A DNA stretch of 64,000 nt. Source: VRUE01 sp963780815 (lineage in GTDB: Bacteria > Actinomycetota > Thermoleophilia > Solirubrobacterales > 70-9). The DNA lies in assembly GCA_963780815.1 (NCBI GenBank), contig CAWADG010000014.1:205370-269369 (forward strand), in the 5' to 3' direction. The notes under the pieces were generated by a model that saw only the letters and a list, made by a program, of their open reading frames with translations, had not been told where the DNA came from and made no database searches. Shown here one piece after another: positions 33,845 to 44,914 of this stretch. Position 1 is the first letter of the stretch; every line of letters begins with the position of its first letter. The translations under genes were made by a program, and so were the position numbers.

Positions 33845-35056
33845 CTAGCCTGGCTGCGCCCCCGTGACCGGCATCAGGACGATCCGGGCGAGCTCCGGTG
33901 CGAGCTCGGGGAGCGAGCTGCTCTGGTTGCGGGCGAGCTCGTGCTGGATTACCGACCATCCCCCGCTTCCGATCGCCGCCAGGACGACCTCGGAGGTCCT
34001 GCGGTCGAGCTCCTTCGGGGCCAGCTCGGGCCGCAGGAAGGCGGTGAAGCTCTCCATCGCCGCGTCGGCATGATCGAGCGCGACGGGCCCGGCGGTCGGC
34101 AGGTCGAAGAACGTGAAGCGGGCGAAGACCTCGTTGCCGGCGATGTACTCGACCATCGCCCGGAGCCCGGCGCCGATTTTGGCGCCGCCGCCGTCCGTGT
34201 CATCGAAGGCGGCGCGAGTGACGAAGAGCGCCTCGCCGGCGTTGACGTCGAAGGCGGCGAGGAACGCCTCGCGTTTGTTGTCGAAGTACTCGTAGAAGGT
34301 CTGATTTGAGGTTCCGGCCGCCGCCGAGATCGCCGGGATGCTGAGGTTTTCGAAGCCCCTCTCGACCACCAGCCGGCCCGCGGCGCGGACGATCCGTTCC
34401 CGCTGCGTCAGCTCGGCGCGGCTGCGGGCGCTGTCCGGAGGCTCCTCCCAGTCGAGCTTCTTGTTGGTGCCTTTCGCCGCCTCCGGGCGCGGCTCTCCGG
34501 CGGCCGCCGCCGCCTCGGCCACGGCCTCGGTGTCGGGCTGCTGATAGCCGAGAGCAAACTCCGTGAGCTCATCGACCAGGCCGGGGAGCCTGTCGGCGGT
34601 GCCGTCGCGAAGGTGCCGGTAGACGACTCCGCGAATCCCGGCGCCGATTGCGCGCACCGTCATTCCCGAGACCTCGAGATCGGACGGCGACAGCTCGAAG
34701 CAGTCGCGGATCGCGCCTTCGAAGACCGCGGAGACCCGTTCCCGGTGGGCCACTCCGGCACTGCCCAGCGTCAGCGACTCGACGATCACCAGGTTCGACT
34801 CCTGCGGATGGGCGAGGACGATCTCGATGAAGGTCGAGAGCGCGGCGCTCAGCCGCTCGCGGTAGTCCTCGTGCGTCTCGCACGCGGCCGCGACCCGCTC
34901 CTCGATCCGGTCGAGGATCTCATCGGAGGTGGCGAGGAAGGCTTGTTGCTTGCTCTCGAAATGCTCGTAGAAGGTCGACTTCGAGACGCCCGCGAGGCGG
35001 ACGAGCTCGCGCAGGGTCGTCCCGGAGTAGCCGTGGCGCCCGACCGCCTCGACCAT
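33845..35056 (-). CDS. Tandem double-TetR regulator, probable frameshift at the 5' end
   Basis: 403 aa from ATG 35056, but this start cuts off the first helix of TetR unit 1 (MVEAVGRHGYSGTTLRELVR). The same frame extends upstream as RHQRARLQSA without a start codon. One extra base in the six-G run at 35100-35105 would join it to a frame beginning at ATG 35178 (MAPVDRGFRPVEPLIPPVTE) and match the N-terminus of its neighbour (RRQRARLEQA). Unit 2 is complete (FENLSIPAISAAAGTSNQTF, YEYFDNKREAF). The linker is Ala/Glu-rich. The gene diverges from module 3 and its upstream region holds a perfect inverted repeat, so autoregulation and control of the B4 promoter are plausible. Confidence 0.8.
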   Translation of the reverse strand: MVEAVGRHGYSGTTLRELVRLAGVSKSTFYEHFESKQQAFLATSDEILDRIEERVAAACETHEDYRERLSAALSTFIEIVLAHPQESNLVIVESLTLGSAGVAHRERVSAVFEGAIRDCFELSPSDLEVSGMTVRAIGAGIRGVVYRHLRDGTADRLPGLVDELTEFALGYQQPDTEAVAEAAAAAGEPRPEAAKGTNKKLDWEEPPDSARSRAELTQRERIVRAAGRLVVERGFENLSIPAISAAAGTSNQTFYEYFDNKREAFLAAFDVNAGEALFVTRAAFDDTDGGGAKIGAGLRAMVEYIAGNEVFARFTFFDLPTAGPVALDHADAAMESFTAFLRPELAPKELDRRTSEVVLAAIGSGGWSVIQHELARNQSSSLPELAPELARIVLMPVTGAQPG

Positions 35057-35237
35057 TGCCGACTGAAGCCGGGCCCGCTGGTGGCGGAGGACGGCCTCGG
35101 GGGGAGCTTCTTGAGGCCCTCCGTGACCGGAGGGATCAGAGGCTCGACCGGCCGGAAACCTCGGTCGACAGGCGCCATCCCGGCGAGAACGATAGCCCGG
35201 AAGAGCGCCGGAGGCGTGTACGAGATTTGAGAGACGC

Positions 35238-35266
35238 GGGTACCGGCGGTGACGCAGCCGGTACCC
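35238..35266. promoter_or_regulatory. Candidate TetR operator: perfect 10-bp inverted repeat
   Basis: GGGTACCGGC (35238-35247) and GCCGGTACCC (35257-35266) are exact reverse complements separated by nine bases. It lies in the divergent region between the double-TetR gene (-) and the module 3 promoter (+), 28 bases before the -35 box. Size, symmetry and place fit a TetR-type operator. Confidence 0.65.
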
Positions 35267-35293
35267 AGTTTTACAATTATTCGCGTACCACCG

Positions 35294-35323
35294 TTGACAA
35301 GAGCACGGAGATGCGTCTAGAGT
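35294..35323 (+). promoter_or_regulatory. Sigma70-type promoter of module 3 (B4 onward)
   Basis: TTGACA at 35294-35299, an 18-base spacer and TAGAGT at 35318-35323. The transcript would start near 35330, leaving a leader of about 120 bases before the TTG start of B4. Confidence 0.7.
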
Positions 35324-35329
35324 GCGCGC

Positions 35330-35448
35330 CTACCCGCTAAAGGGAGCGGGCGCTGAACAGGGAATCAGACCGGGCCAGAGGCCCGCGCCTGCGACAGGGA
35401 TCAAAGGGCGAGCCAAGGGGGCCGGTCTCAACTCCGAGGGAGAGAAAC
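35330..35448 (+). promoter_or_regulatory. Structured 5' leader of module 3
   Basis: It has hairpin CCCGCT/AGCGGG (35333-35338, 35345-35350), the box GAACAGGGAA (35355-35364) and hairpin CGGGCC-AGA-GGCCCG (35371-35385). This is the order seen in the module 2 leader, with different but still paired stems. It ends in GAGGGAGAG before the start codon. Confidence 0.5.
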
Positions 35449-38356
35449 TTGAGCGCAGTGGAGATGGCGCGTACCGCAGTCCCCGCCGGTCGCGGCCGCA
35501 ACCTCCGCCGGGCTCTGGGGACGCTCTCGCTGGTTCTGGCCCTGGGCCTGATCGCGAGCGCCGGCACCGCCTTCGCCGAAAATATCCACACGACCAACGT
35601 CGGTGCCTACGGCAAGGAAGGCACGGCCACCACCGGCACCGGCAGCAGCTGCCGGATCACCTACCAGGCGGCTGAAAAACGCCTCTACCTGCTGTCGGAC
35701 GCGAAGATCTACGGCCTCGAAATCTCGAGCCCGGGGACCGCGGTGCAGCTCCCCGGCTACCCCCTCAGCCCCGGCATCGGAAGCGCGTTCTGCACCGGCA
35801 GCGACATCGAGGTCGACAACACGAACGGCCCGTCGAAGGGCCGCTATTACACCAGCGCCGGCGGGCAGTCGGGGAACGAAATCACAGCATTCGAACCGAA
35901 CGGGACGAAGCTCACGACCCCCTGGCCGGCCCTCGCGACCAGCCTCTGCAGCGTGGCGGTGCTCCCCAACGGCGATGTCTGGGGCTGGAGCCAGTTCCCG
36001 CAGCCGCCGACGATCGCCCGCTTCAACTACCTGGGCGAACCGCTGAGCTCGCTGCCGACCAACGCCGGCGGCTGTCCGCAGATGGCGATCGACGCGACGA
36101 CGAGCGACCTCTACCGGGTCGGGTACTCGGAAGGCTTCGCCAAATACGGCCTCACGAGGTACACGGCGGCGAGCAACTACACCAGCGGCAAATACATCGC
36201 GCCGGCATCGGAATTCCGCGACTACGCCGTCAACGGCACGCTCGGCAAGGCCTACATCGCCACCTCGAGCGGGGTCGAAGTCTTCAGCGTCGAAGACGGC
36301 GAATGGCTCGAAACGATCTCGACCGGCGGCGAAGCGCGCAGCCTCTCGCTGGACGAAGCGAGCGACACCCTGTTCGTCGAGGTCGGCGAACAGTCGAGTG
36401 GCCGGATCAAGGAATACCCGCCGCACATCGTTCCCGACGCGAGCACCGTCAGCGCCAGCGGCGAAGGCCTTGTCAGCGGCTCCGTCGACGCGCTGTCGAA
36501 CGGCTCGGTCACGAGTTGCTCGGTCGAATACGGCCTCAGCGGCTTGAAACGGGGCGAAGCGTACGAACACTCGGTCCCATGCTCCCCCGCCGCCCCATAC
36601 ACCGAAGGATCGACAACGCCGATAACCGCCCAGCTCACCGGGCTGATCGGCGAGACCACCTACCACTACAGGGTGATCGCGGCCAATGCGACGGGCACCG
36701 GCTACGGGAAAGACAAGACTTTCGTGCCCCACTACGTGCAGAACGTGGTCACCGAACCGTGCTCGGGGGTCACGACCGCCACGGCGACCCTCAACGCCTC
36801 CTACGACGGCAATGGCGAAGACACCCACTACTTCTTCGAATGGGGCCTGAAGGGGAAACCGTACGAACACACGACCCCCGACACCGACGCGGCCTCGCCG
36901 GTCGTGCACACCGGGGTCAGCGAATCGATCTCGGGCCTGACCTCCGACACCGCCTACCACTACCGGGTGGTGATGAGCAACGGGAAAGGGACGAGCCCGG
37001 GCAACGACGTCGAATGCGCCTCCGCGAACGCGGTGACGGCCCTGACCACGGAAGCGGTCTCCAACCTGACCTCGTCCTCGGTCACGCTCAACGGCTCCTG
37101 GAACGGCAATGGCGAAGACACCCACTACTTCTACGAATGGGGATTCGCCACCGGGTCTGGCTTCGAACATTCGACTCCGTCCCCGGCGGGCGACGGCGGC
37201 AGCAGCGCCGAACATCAGGTCCATCCGCTCGCCTTGACCGGGCTGGCCTCCGACGCGACCTACCGGTTCCGGATCATCGCCAGCAACAGCAAGGGGACAT
37301 CGACAGGAGAAACGCTGACGTTCAAGACGTTCAAATTCCCGTCGGTGAAATACCTCCAGCCGACGAAATACGAACCGACCTCGATCCAGCTGAACACGCT
37401 GGTCAACCCCAACGGAGGCGGGGCGACCACTTTCCATTACGACTACGGGACCACGGCCGCGTACGGCTCGAGCACTCCGGAGAGCAGCTCGATCGGCTCC
37501 GACTCGAACTTCCATGAAGCGAGCCAGGTGATCGCGGGGCTGTCCCCGGGCACGACCTACCACTACCGGATCGTGGCCACGGGACCGGGTGGCCCCTACG
37601 AAAGCGAAGAAGATCAGACCTTCACGACGCTTCCGGTTCCCCCGACGATCGCGGGCAGCACTGTCACGGAACGATCGCCGACGGCCGCGAGGGTCAATGC
37701 CGACGTGAAGCCGGGCTTCGGAGCCACGGTCGTCTACCTCGAATACGGCGAGTCGCCGGCCTATGGGTCGGCGACGATTCCGGGCCCGGCGCTTGCCGCC
37801 GACAACGAACCGCATCAGGTCAGCGTCAAGCTCTCGGGTCTCTCACCAGGCACCACCTACCACTACAAGGTCGTCGCCATCAACTTCAACGGGTCCGCGA
37901 CCAGCCCCGACCTGACCTTCACCACCGGCGGGGTGCCTCGTGTCGGCAGCGAGTCGTCGTCGGACGTCACGGAAACCTCCGCCAAGGTGTCGGCTCTGAT
38001 CAACCCGAATCTCAGCAACGCGACCTATCACGTCGAGTATGGCCTGTCGACCGCGTACGGGTCCAGCAAGGGTGAGAGCGCCCCCTGTCGGTGCTGACGA
38101 CACCGATCACCCGGTTACCGAAGACCTGGCGGGTCTCAGCCCGGGGACGACCTACCACTACCGGGTCGTGGCAACGAACGCTGTTGGTTTGACCGCCGGG
38201 GAAGACGCGACGTTCACGACGCCGATGACCAGGACGGAACCACCACCACCGACTCTGCACTGCAAGAAGGGTTTCGTCAAGCGGCACGGCAAGTGCGTGA
38301 AGAAAAAGAAGCCGAAGAAGAAGAAACGTCACGGCAATAGGGCGGGGAGCCGGTGA
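35449..38356 (+). pseudogene. B4: family B-like secreted protein with six Fn3-like repeats, one frameshift
   Basis: About 968 aa after correction. TTG 35449 follows GAGGGAGAG. A signal peptide ends at TAFA-EN (about residue 44). An NHL-like propeller (about 45-320) precedes six Fn3-like repeats, each ending in a strand such as TTYHYRVIAANATGTGYGKD. The frame breaks in a C5 run near 38080; with one C fewer it continues into GADDTDHPVTEDLAGLSPGT and the usual tail CKKGFVKRHGKCVKKKKPKK. Unlike the other B proteins it has neither the CRAYEL Cys module nor the TolB-like propeller. It is the first gene after the TetR-controlled promoter and is directly followed by B5, so module 3 has two consecutive B genes. 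Confidence 0.75.
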
Positions 38357-41300
38357 TGGCCGAGCGCAAGAACAGGAGAGCTCAATTGAGGATCGCCAAC
38401 CCGCGCGTCGCCGGCCTGGCCGGGTTCGCAGTGTCCGTTCTCGCGACGCTCGCGCTCTTCACGCCTCTCGCGTCCGCCGAATACCTCGGCCATGTGCGCA
38501 CGGGCACGATCGAAGGCTCCGGAACCGACTCGATCAGCTTCGCCTCCGCGATGGCGGTCGACAACTCGAGCGGGCCCTCGCATGGCGATATCTACATCAC
38601 CGAATCCGGGAACCACCGGGTCCAGAAGTTCGCTGCAAACGGCAACTTCCTCCTGATGTTCGGCGACGAAGTCAACGAAACCACCGGCGGCGACGTCTGT
38701 CCCGTCAACCCGGGCGACGTCTGCAAACCGGGGACGAACGGCGGCGGCGCACAGCAGCTCGGCCAGCCGGCGCTGATCGCGGTCGACAACTCGAACAGCC
38801 CATCGAGGGGCGACGTCTACGTCACCGAGTTCACCAGCAAGTCGGTCCGCAAGTACAACGAAAACGGCGTTCTCCAGACCGGCTGGGGGAACGGCGGTGT
38901 TCAGACCGGAGCCGGCAGCTCGAACGGAGGCCCGTTCCAGCTGCCGGGCGGGGTCGCCGTCGACAGCTCCGGAAATCTCTCCGTCCTCAACGACGTCAAC
39001 GGCTCGGGCGGCAAAGTCATCAAGTTCACCGAGAGCGGCGAACCGATTCCGAACGCCGTCGAAAGCTGTGCGGAAGACACAAATCAGGGCGGGCTGGCCT
39101 TGTCGCCAGACTCGACGACGTACTACAAGATCAACAACTTCCGTTCGATCACCCAGTTCACGGGGGCCCCGGGCCAGTGCCGGACCTTCAGTCTGTACGG
39201 AGAAGGGAACAGCAAGGAAGGTCTCGCGGTCGACCCCGCGACCGGCACCGTCTTCGGCATCGACCGCGCCGGCTTCTTCTCCGGCGGGAACAAGATCAGC
39301 GAATATATCCTCGACCCGAGCAAGTTCCCGCTCAATTCGGCTGGCGTTCCATGCCCCCTGTCATCGATGGGCGCGGAACCGCCCTATCAGTTCGGGTGCC
39401 CGTCCACGCATACCTTCGGAGCCGGCGAACTCAACGCCAGCCGAGCGATCGGGGTCAACGGCTCAACCAACACGGTTTACGTGGTGACCGCGCGGAAGGC
39501 GCGACCGCGGCCCAGATCGCCGTTTTCTCGCCGCTGAACATCCCCAAGGTCACCACCGGGGAAACCACCGCGGTTGCGCAGACGACGGCCACCGTCACCG
39601 GCCACGTCGACCCCGACAGTGCCGGGACCATCACGGAATGCTATTTCGAATTCGGGCCGACCAGCACCTACGGGAACAAAGCGCCCTGCACTCCGGCCGC
39701 GCCGCTGAGCAGCCCGATCGACGTCGAAGCGAACCTGACGAAATTGAGCAGCGGCCGCCTCTACCACTACCGGGTCGTGGCCGTCAACTCCCTTGGGAAA
39801 GCGGTCGGCTCCGACAAAACGCTGATTACGACGGCGCCCCCCACCATCATCTCGTTCTCGTCGTCCGACCTGACCGCGACGACGGCAGACCTTCACGCGA
39901 CGATCGTCCCGAACAGCATCGAGACCACCTACCACTTCGAATACGGCCCCTCGATCGCCTATGGGACGAGCATTCCGATACCCGATGAAGACATCGGCAA
40001 CGGCGCCGACCCGGTGGAAGTCACGCAGCACCTCGAAGGCCTGGTCCACACCACCTACCACTTCCGAGTCGTTGCCGAAAACGAACTCGGAACGACGATC
40101 ACCGAAGACCAGACCTTCAACTTCTTCCCGCCCGAATGCCCGAACCGGGGCGTGCGCCAGGCGACCGGCAGCGGATACCTGCCCGATTGCCGGGCCTACG
40201 AGCTCGTCTCACCGGCCAATGCTGGAAACGTCGTCTTCAGCCCGGGCGAACAGGTCCCGGTCTCGACCTATGCCACCCATCCGGCCAGGTTGGCCTTCAG
40301 TGGATCGTTCGGCGTCGTCACGGGCTCCGAACCGCCGAACGGCCTCGACGACATGTACAGCGCCACCCGCATGGCCACGGGGTGGACCACTTCCTTCATC
40401 GGGAGGAAGGGAAACGAAGTCCAGGACAATTGCTACGAGAATTCCGATGCCCAGCTGGCCATCTTCCTCGTCTTCCGTTGCGAATATTTCATCTTCCAGG
40501 GCGTCGAACAGCCTCCGACGAATCTGCCCTTCATATTCGATTCGGAAGGAAACTCGCTCGGCCGCTGGCCGGTCAGCTGGTCGCTGATCCCCAACGCGGA
40601 TGAAGTGATAGGCGCGCTCCAGCCGTCACCCGACTTCAGCCACATGGCGTTCTCGTCGAACAACATCGCCTTTGCGCCGAATGGCCTCACGCATGCGCCC
40701 GGGTCGGCCTACGACTACAACCCCGCCACCGGCTCGACGACCATCATCTCCTACGATCCAGCGGAAACCCGATCGGGCAGGAGCCCGGGAACGCGGAGCT
40801 CGACGCAGGAGTTCATCCTGTTCCCGGGGGGACAGCCGACCGGCGAATACGTGCCCAACATCGGCAAACCGATTCCGAACCAGACGCACCCCGGGGTGTC
40901 CAAAGACGGCACGCACATCCTGATGTCCACCTCCAGCGCCCCGTTCCAACAGTTCACGCCCGAACCGGTGAAACCGGTCCGGCTCTACATGCGGGTCGAC
41001 GACTCCATCACCTATGAAGTGTCGGGGGGCAAATACGTGCAGTACGTCGGGATGACCGAAGACGGCTCCAAAGTGTTCTTCACCTCCAACGAACCAGCTG
41101 ACCGCGGACGACCACGACACAAGCCGGGACCTCTTCATGTGGAGCGAGGGAACCGATTCGATCCTCAGGATCTCGGCCGGCGAAAGTGGTACCGGCGACA
41201 CGGATAGCTGCACTCCCTCCGCCAACTGGACGACGAAATGCAGCATTCAGGTGCCGGAAAGCGAAGAGCCGAACGTCGACAACTACATCGCCTCGCAGAA

Positions 41301-42135
41301 TGGAGACGTCTACTTCTACTCGCCCGAGCGCTTGGTCGGGGTCGACGCCGCTGCGGGAGAGAAAAACCTCTATCTGTGGCATGAAGGCGAACTCAAATAT
41401 GTCACCTCCGCCAGCCTGAGCCGGATTCAGACAACGCCGACGGACACGCACATGGCGTTCATCACCAAGACGCGGGTCAGCTCGTTCGATAACAAAGGAT
41501 TCGCCGAGATGTACACCTACGACCCGAGCGACGGGATCATCCGGTGCGTCTCCTGTCCGACCGAAGGCAAAGCGCTGACGGGGAACGTCGAAGGCAGTCT
41601 CAACGGGCGTTATCTCACCGATGACGGTCGCACTTTCTTCTACTCACCGGACGCGCAGGTCTCCTACGACACCAACCATCTGTACGACGTCTACGAGTTC
41701 GTCGACGGCCGTCCGCAGCTGATCACGACCGGAACGGCGAATCTCGACAGCACGACCACTCCGAGCGGTCAAGCGAGGAAAGGCGGGCTCATCGGGGTGA
41801 GCGCGGACGGCGTGAATGCGTACTTCGCGACCTTCGACACGCTCGTGCCGGAAGACCAAAACGGCCAGTTCATCAAGTTCTACGACGCCCGGACGGGTGG
41901 CGGCTTCCCGGTCGAAGTGCCGCTCCAGCCCTGTCAGGCGGCCGACGAGTGCCACGGGCCCGGAAGCGAACCGCCCCGGGTGCCGACGATCGGCAGCACC
42001 GACAACCTGGGCGCCGGCGGCAACGCCCAGCCCGAAGCGAGCGCGGAAGGCAAGCGCAAGAGCCACAAGAAGAAGCGTGCGCACAAGCGCAAGCACCATC
42101 GCCACGCACGACGCTCGCAGGGGGCTTCCCGATGA
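38356..42135 (+). pseudogene. B5: family B alpha secreted protein, two frameshifts
   Basis: About 1260 aa after correction. ATG 38356 (MAERKNRRAQ) or GTG 38353 overlaps the B4 stop. The signal peptide ends near ASA-EY. The NHL propeller (AMAVDNSSGPSHGDIYITE, GVAVDSSGNLSVL) runs to about 39480. A CG dinucleotide too many near 39490 shifts the frame; it resumes as EGATAAQIAVFSPLNIPKVT. Two Fn3-like repeats, the Cys module GYLPDCRAYELVSPANAG and a TolB-like propeller follow. One extra C near 41093 shifts the frame again after VFFTSNE, continuing as QLTADDHDTSRDLFMW to the end. CHGPGS is present; the tail is Lys/Arg/His-rich but lacks the two-Cys loop. B2 is the closest relative. The stop overlaps the A5 start (ATGA). 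Confidence 0.75.
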
Positions 42136-44912
42136 GCAGGGAGAAGACGATGAAGACCCTCGGATGCCTGTTGCTGTTCTGCGCGGCCCTGGTCGCCATT
42201 CCGGCCGCGGCTCAGGCCAGCGGTTCGCCGGTCCTCAACTACAAAGTCACGACCAGCTCGACACAGGCGGGCGGTCATCCCAACCTCGACGTATTCCTCT
42301 ACGTCGGCAACCGCTCGACGGTGTACGTCCCGGCACCTTCATGCGACTGCAACGACCCGGCAGACCTGCACTTCCATATGCCGACGGGGATCATCGGCGA
42401 TCCCCACGCCACGCCCCGCTGCAGCTCGCAGGACTTCGGGAACTTCGAATGCCCGACCGACTCGCAGATCGGCACGGCCGATCTCCACATCAATACCGAA
42501 ACCCCAGAAACCGAATGCGGAGGCCAGGGGGGCGGCTGCTTCCAGTTCAAAATCCCCGTCTACAACCTCATCCCCCATCCCGGCCAGGCAGGATTGCTCG
42601 CGTTCTTCACACCCCTGCTTGCCTCGCCGGTCTACGAGGTGATCAGCCCGCGGACCGAGAGCGACTACGGCCTCGACGTCGAAGTCATAGGCATCGAGCA
42701 CACGTTCCCGCTCGCCTTCGTCGACCAGGAACTGTGGGGTGTGCCCGCAAATGAAGAACACTTCTCGGAACGGCTTCCGATCGGCTGCGAACCACTCTTC
42801 AACTTCGGACCGAAGAATTGCGAAGAAACGGTCCACTCCACGAGCCCTGAAAAACCGTTCCTCAGCAACCCGACAACCTGTGGGGTGCCGCTGGCCAGCA
42901 CGATCGACGTCCGCTCCTACGACGGGTCTTTCAGTCATGGGAGCACGACCTACCAGGAAACCGACGGCTGCGACCTGCTCAGTTTCAATCCGAGCATGCT
43001 CGCGCAGCCGACCACGACCTCGACCGACTCGGCATCGGGCCTCGACGTCGACCTCCAGGTGCCGCAGACCCAGAGCCCGACAGTCCCGTCACCGTCGGAG
43101 CTCCGCGGTAATGAACTGCGCCTGCCCGCGGGCTTGACGCTGAATCCGAATGCCGCAGACGGGAAGGTGGCCTGCACCGATGCCGAAGCGAACTTCGGCA
43201 GCCGCGAAGCTGCGCACTGCCCCGAGAACTCCAAGATCGGGACCCTCACGCTCAGCAGCGCGGCGCTACCCGGTCCGCTTCCCGGTTACGTCTACATCGG
43301 GGTGCCGCGACCCGGAGAAAAGTTCCGGATCTTCCTGGTCGCCGATGGCTTCAACGTGCACATCAAGCTCGCCGGCGTGGTTCGACCTGATCCCCAGACG
43401 GGTCAGCTCACGGTTCACTTCGACGAACTGCCGCAGGCGCCGTTCTCCGACCTGAACATCCATTTGTTCGGATCGGAAAGGGGCTCGCTGGCAACCTCCA
43501 CCCAGTGCGATACCTACACCGTGAGCAGCACCTTCACTCCCTGGGATGACTTCCTTTCCACCCAGGGTTCTGCCCAATCCTTCTCGCTCGACTCAGGGCC
43601 CGGAGGCAGTTCCTGCCCGGGGTCCGTCCTCTCCTTCAACCCGAGCTTCGAAGCCGGGGTGATCAACAAGTCCGGCGGTGCGCACTCGCCGGTGATAGTC
43701 AACTCTGACGAGGCCCGACGGCGACCAGACGCTTGACACGGTCACCGTGGCGACACCGCCCGGCCTCGCGGCGACGCTCGCCGGTGTTCCCTACTGTCCC
43801 GAGTCGGCGATCGCCCAGGCGGCGTCGCTCTCCCGCACCGGAGTCGAAGAGCGCGAATCTCCGAGCTGTCCGTCGGCCTCACAGGTCGGGACCGTGATCG
43901 CCGGGATCGGCGCCGGGAGCCATCCGTACTATGCGCCGGGCAAGGTCTATCTGGCGGGTCGCTACAAGGGCGCCCCGCTCAGTCTCGTCACGGTCGTGCC
44001 CGCCGTGTCCGGTCCGTACGACCTCGGGGACGTGATCGACAGAATCGCGCTCCGGGTCGACCCGAGCACCGCCCAGATCACCGCCTCCTCCGATCCGATC
44101 CCGAGGATCGTCGAAGGCGTTCTCCTGAGGACCCGGTCGGTCCTGCTGCAGCTCGATCGCCCGAACTTCACCGTCAACCCGACGAACTGCGACCCGTTCC
44201 AGATCAACGCGACGATCACCGGGGACCAGGGCGGAGTGGCGTCGTTCACGCCTCACTTCCAGGTCGCCAACTGCTCGGTTCTCAACTTCGGGCCGAAGAT
44301 GGCGATAAAGCTGAGCGGAGGCACGAAGCGCGCCAAGAACCCGGCACTTCGGACCGAGGTGAGCATGGGTCAGGGGGGATCGAACATCTCCAACGTCAGC
44401 GTGGTCCTGCCGAAGTCCGAGCAGATCGACAACGCTCACATCACTCAGCCCTGCACCAGGGTCCAGTACGCGGCCAACGCCTGCCCGGCGTCCTCGCAGA
44501 TCGGCTTCGCCAAAGCTGAGACACCGCTTCTGGACAAGCCGCTGGAAGGCCCGGTCTATCTGCGATCCTCGACGCACGCCCTTCCCGACATCGTCGCCCA
44601 CCTCGATGGCCAGATCCACATCGACCTTGTCGGGCATGTCGACACGATCAAGGGACCGCACCTGCGGACGACCTTCGAAGGGGTTCCCGACGCGCCCGTG
44701 ACTAAGTTCACCCTGAGCCTGTTGGGAGGCTCAAGGGCCTGCTCGTCAACAACACGAACATCTGCCGAAGTGATCCCAAGGCGACGGTCCGCTTCGAAGG
44801 CCAGAACGGTCGGGTCGCCAAGCGGCAGGTCTCGACGAATCCACCCTGTTCAAAGCGGAAGGCAAAGCGCAGGGGCCATGGCCGAGCTCTGCGGGCAAGG
44901 GAGGCTAAGTAA
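42132..44912 (+). pseudogene. A5: large secreted repeat protein, family A subtype alpha, two frameshifts
   Basis: About 926 aa after correction. ATG 42132 overlaps the B5 stop; ATG 42150 (MKTLGC) is an alternative. The signal peptide ends at AQA-SG. STQAGGHPNLD, PTGIIGDPHATPRC (subtype alpha), NPNAADGKVAC, VYIGVPRPGEKFRIFLVADG and LPQAPFSDLNIHLFGSERG are present. An extra base near 43706 breaks the frame after VIVNS; it resumes in RPDGDQTLDTVTVATPPG. One base is missing near 44731: LLGG continues in another frame as KGLLVNNTNICRSDPKATV and ends NPPCSKRK plus a basic tail at TAA 44910-44912. B6 starts two bases later. Confidence 0.75.
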
Positions 44913-44914
44913 CC

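Noticed and set aside
38240..38340. Short Lys-codon-rich repeats at B-gene ends as a CRISPR or satellite array
   Set aside because: They are coding Lys/Arg tails in frame with the protein. No regular repeat-spacer pattern occurs anywhere in the window.
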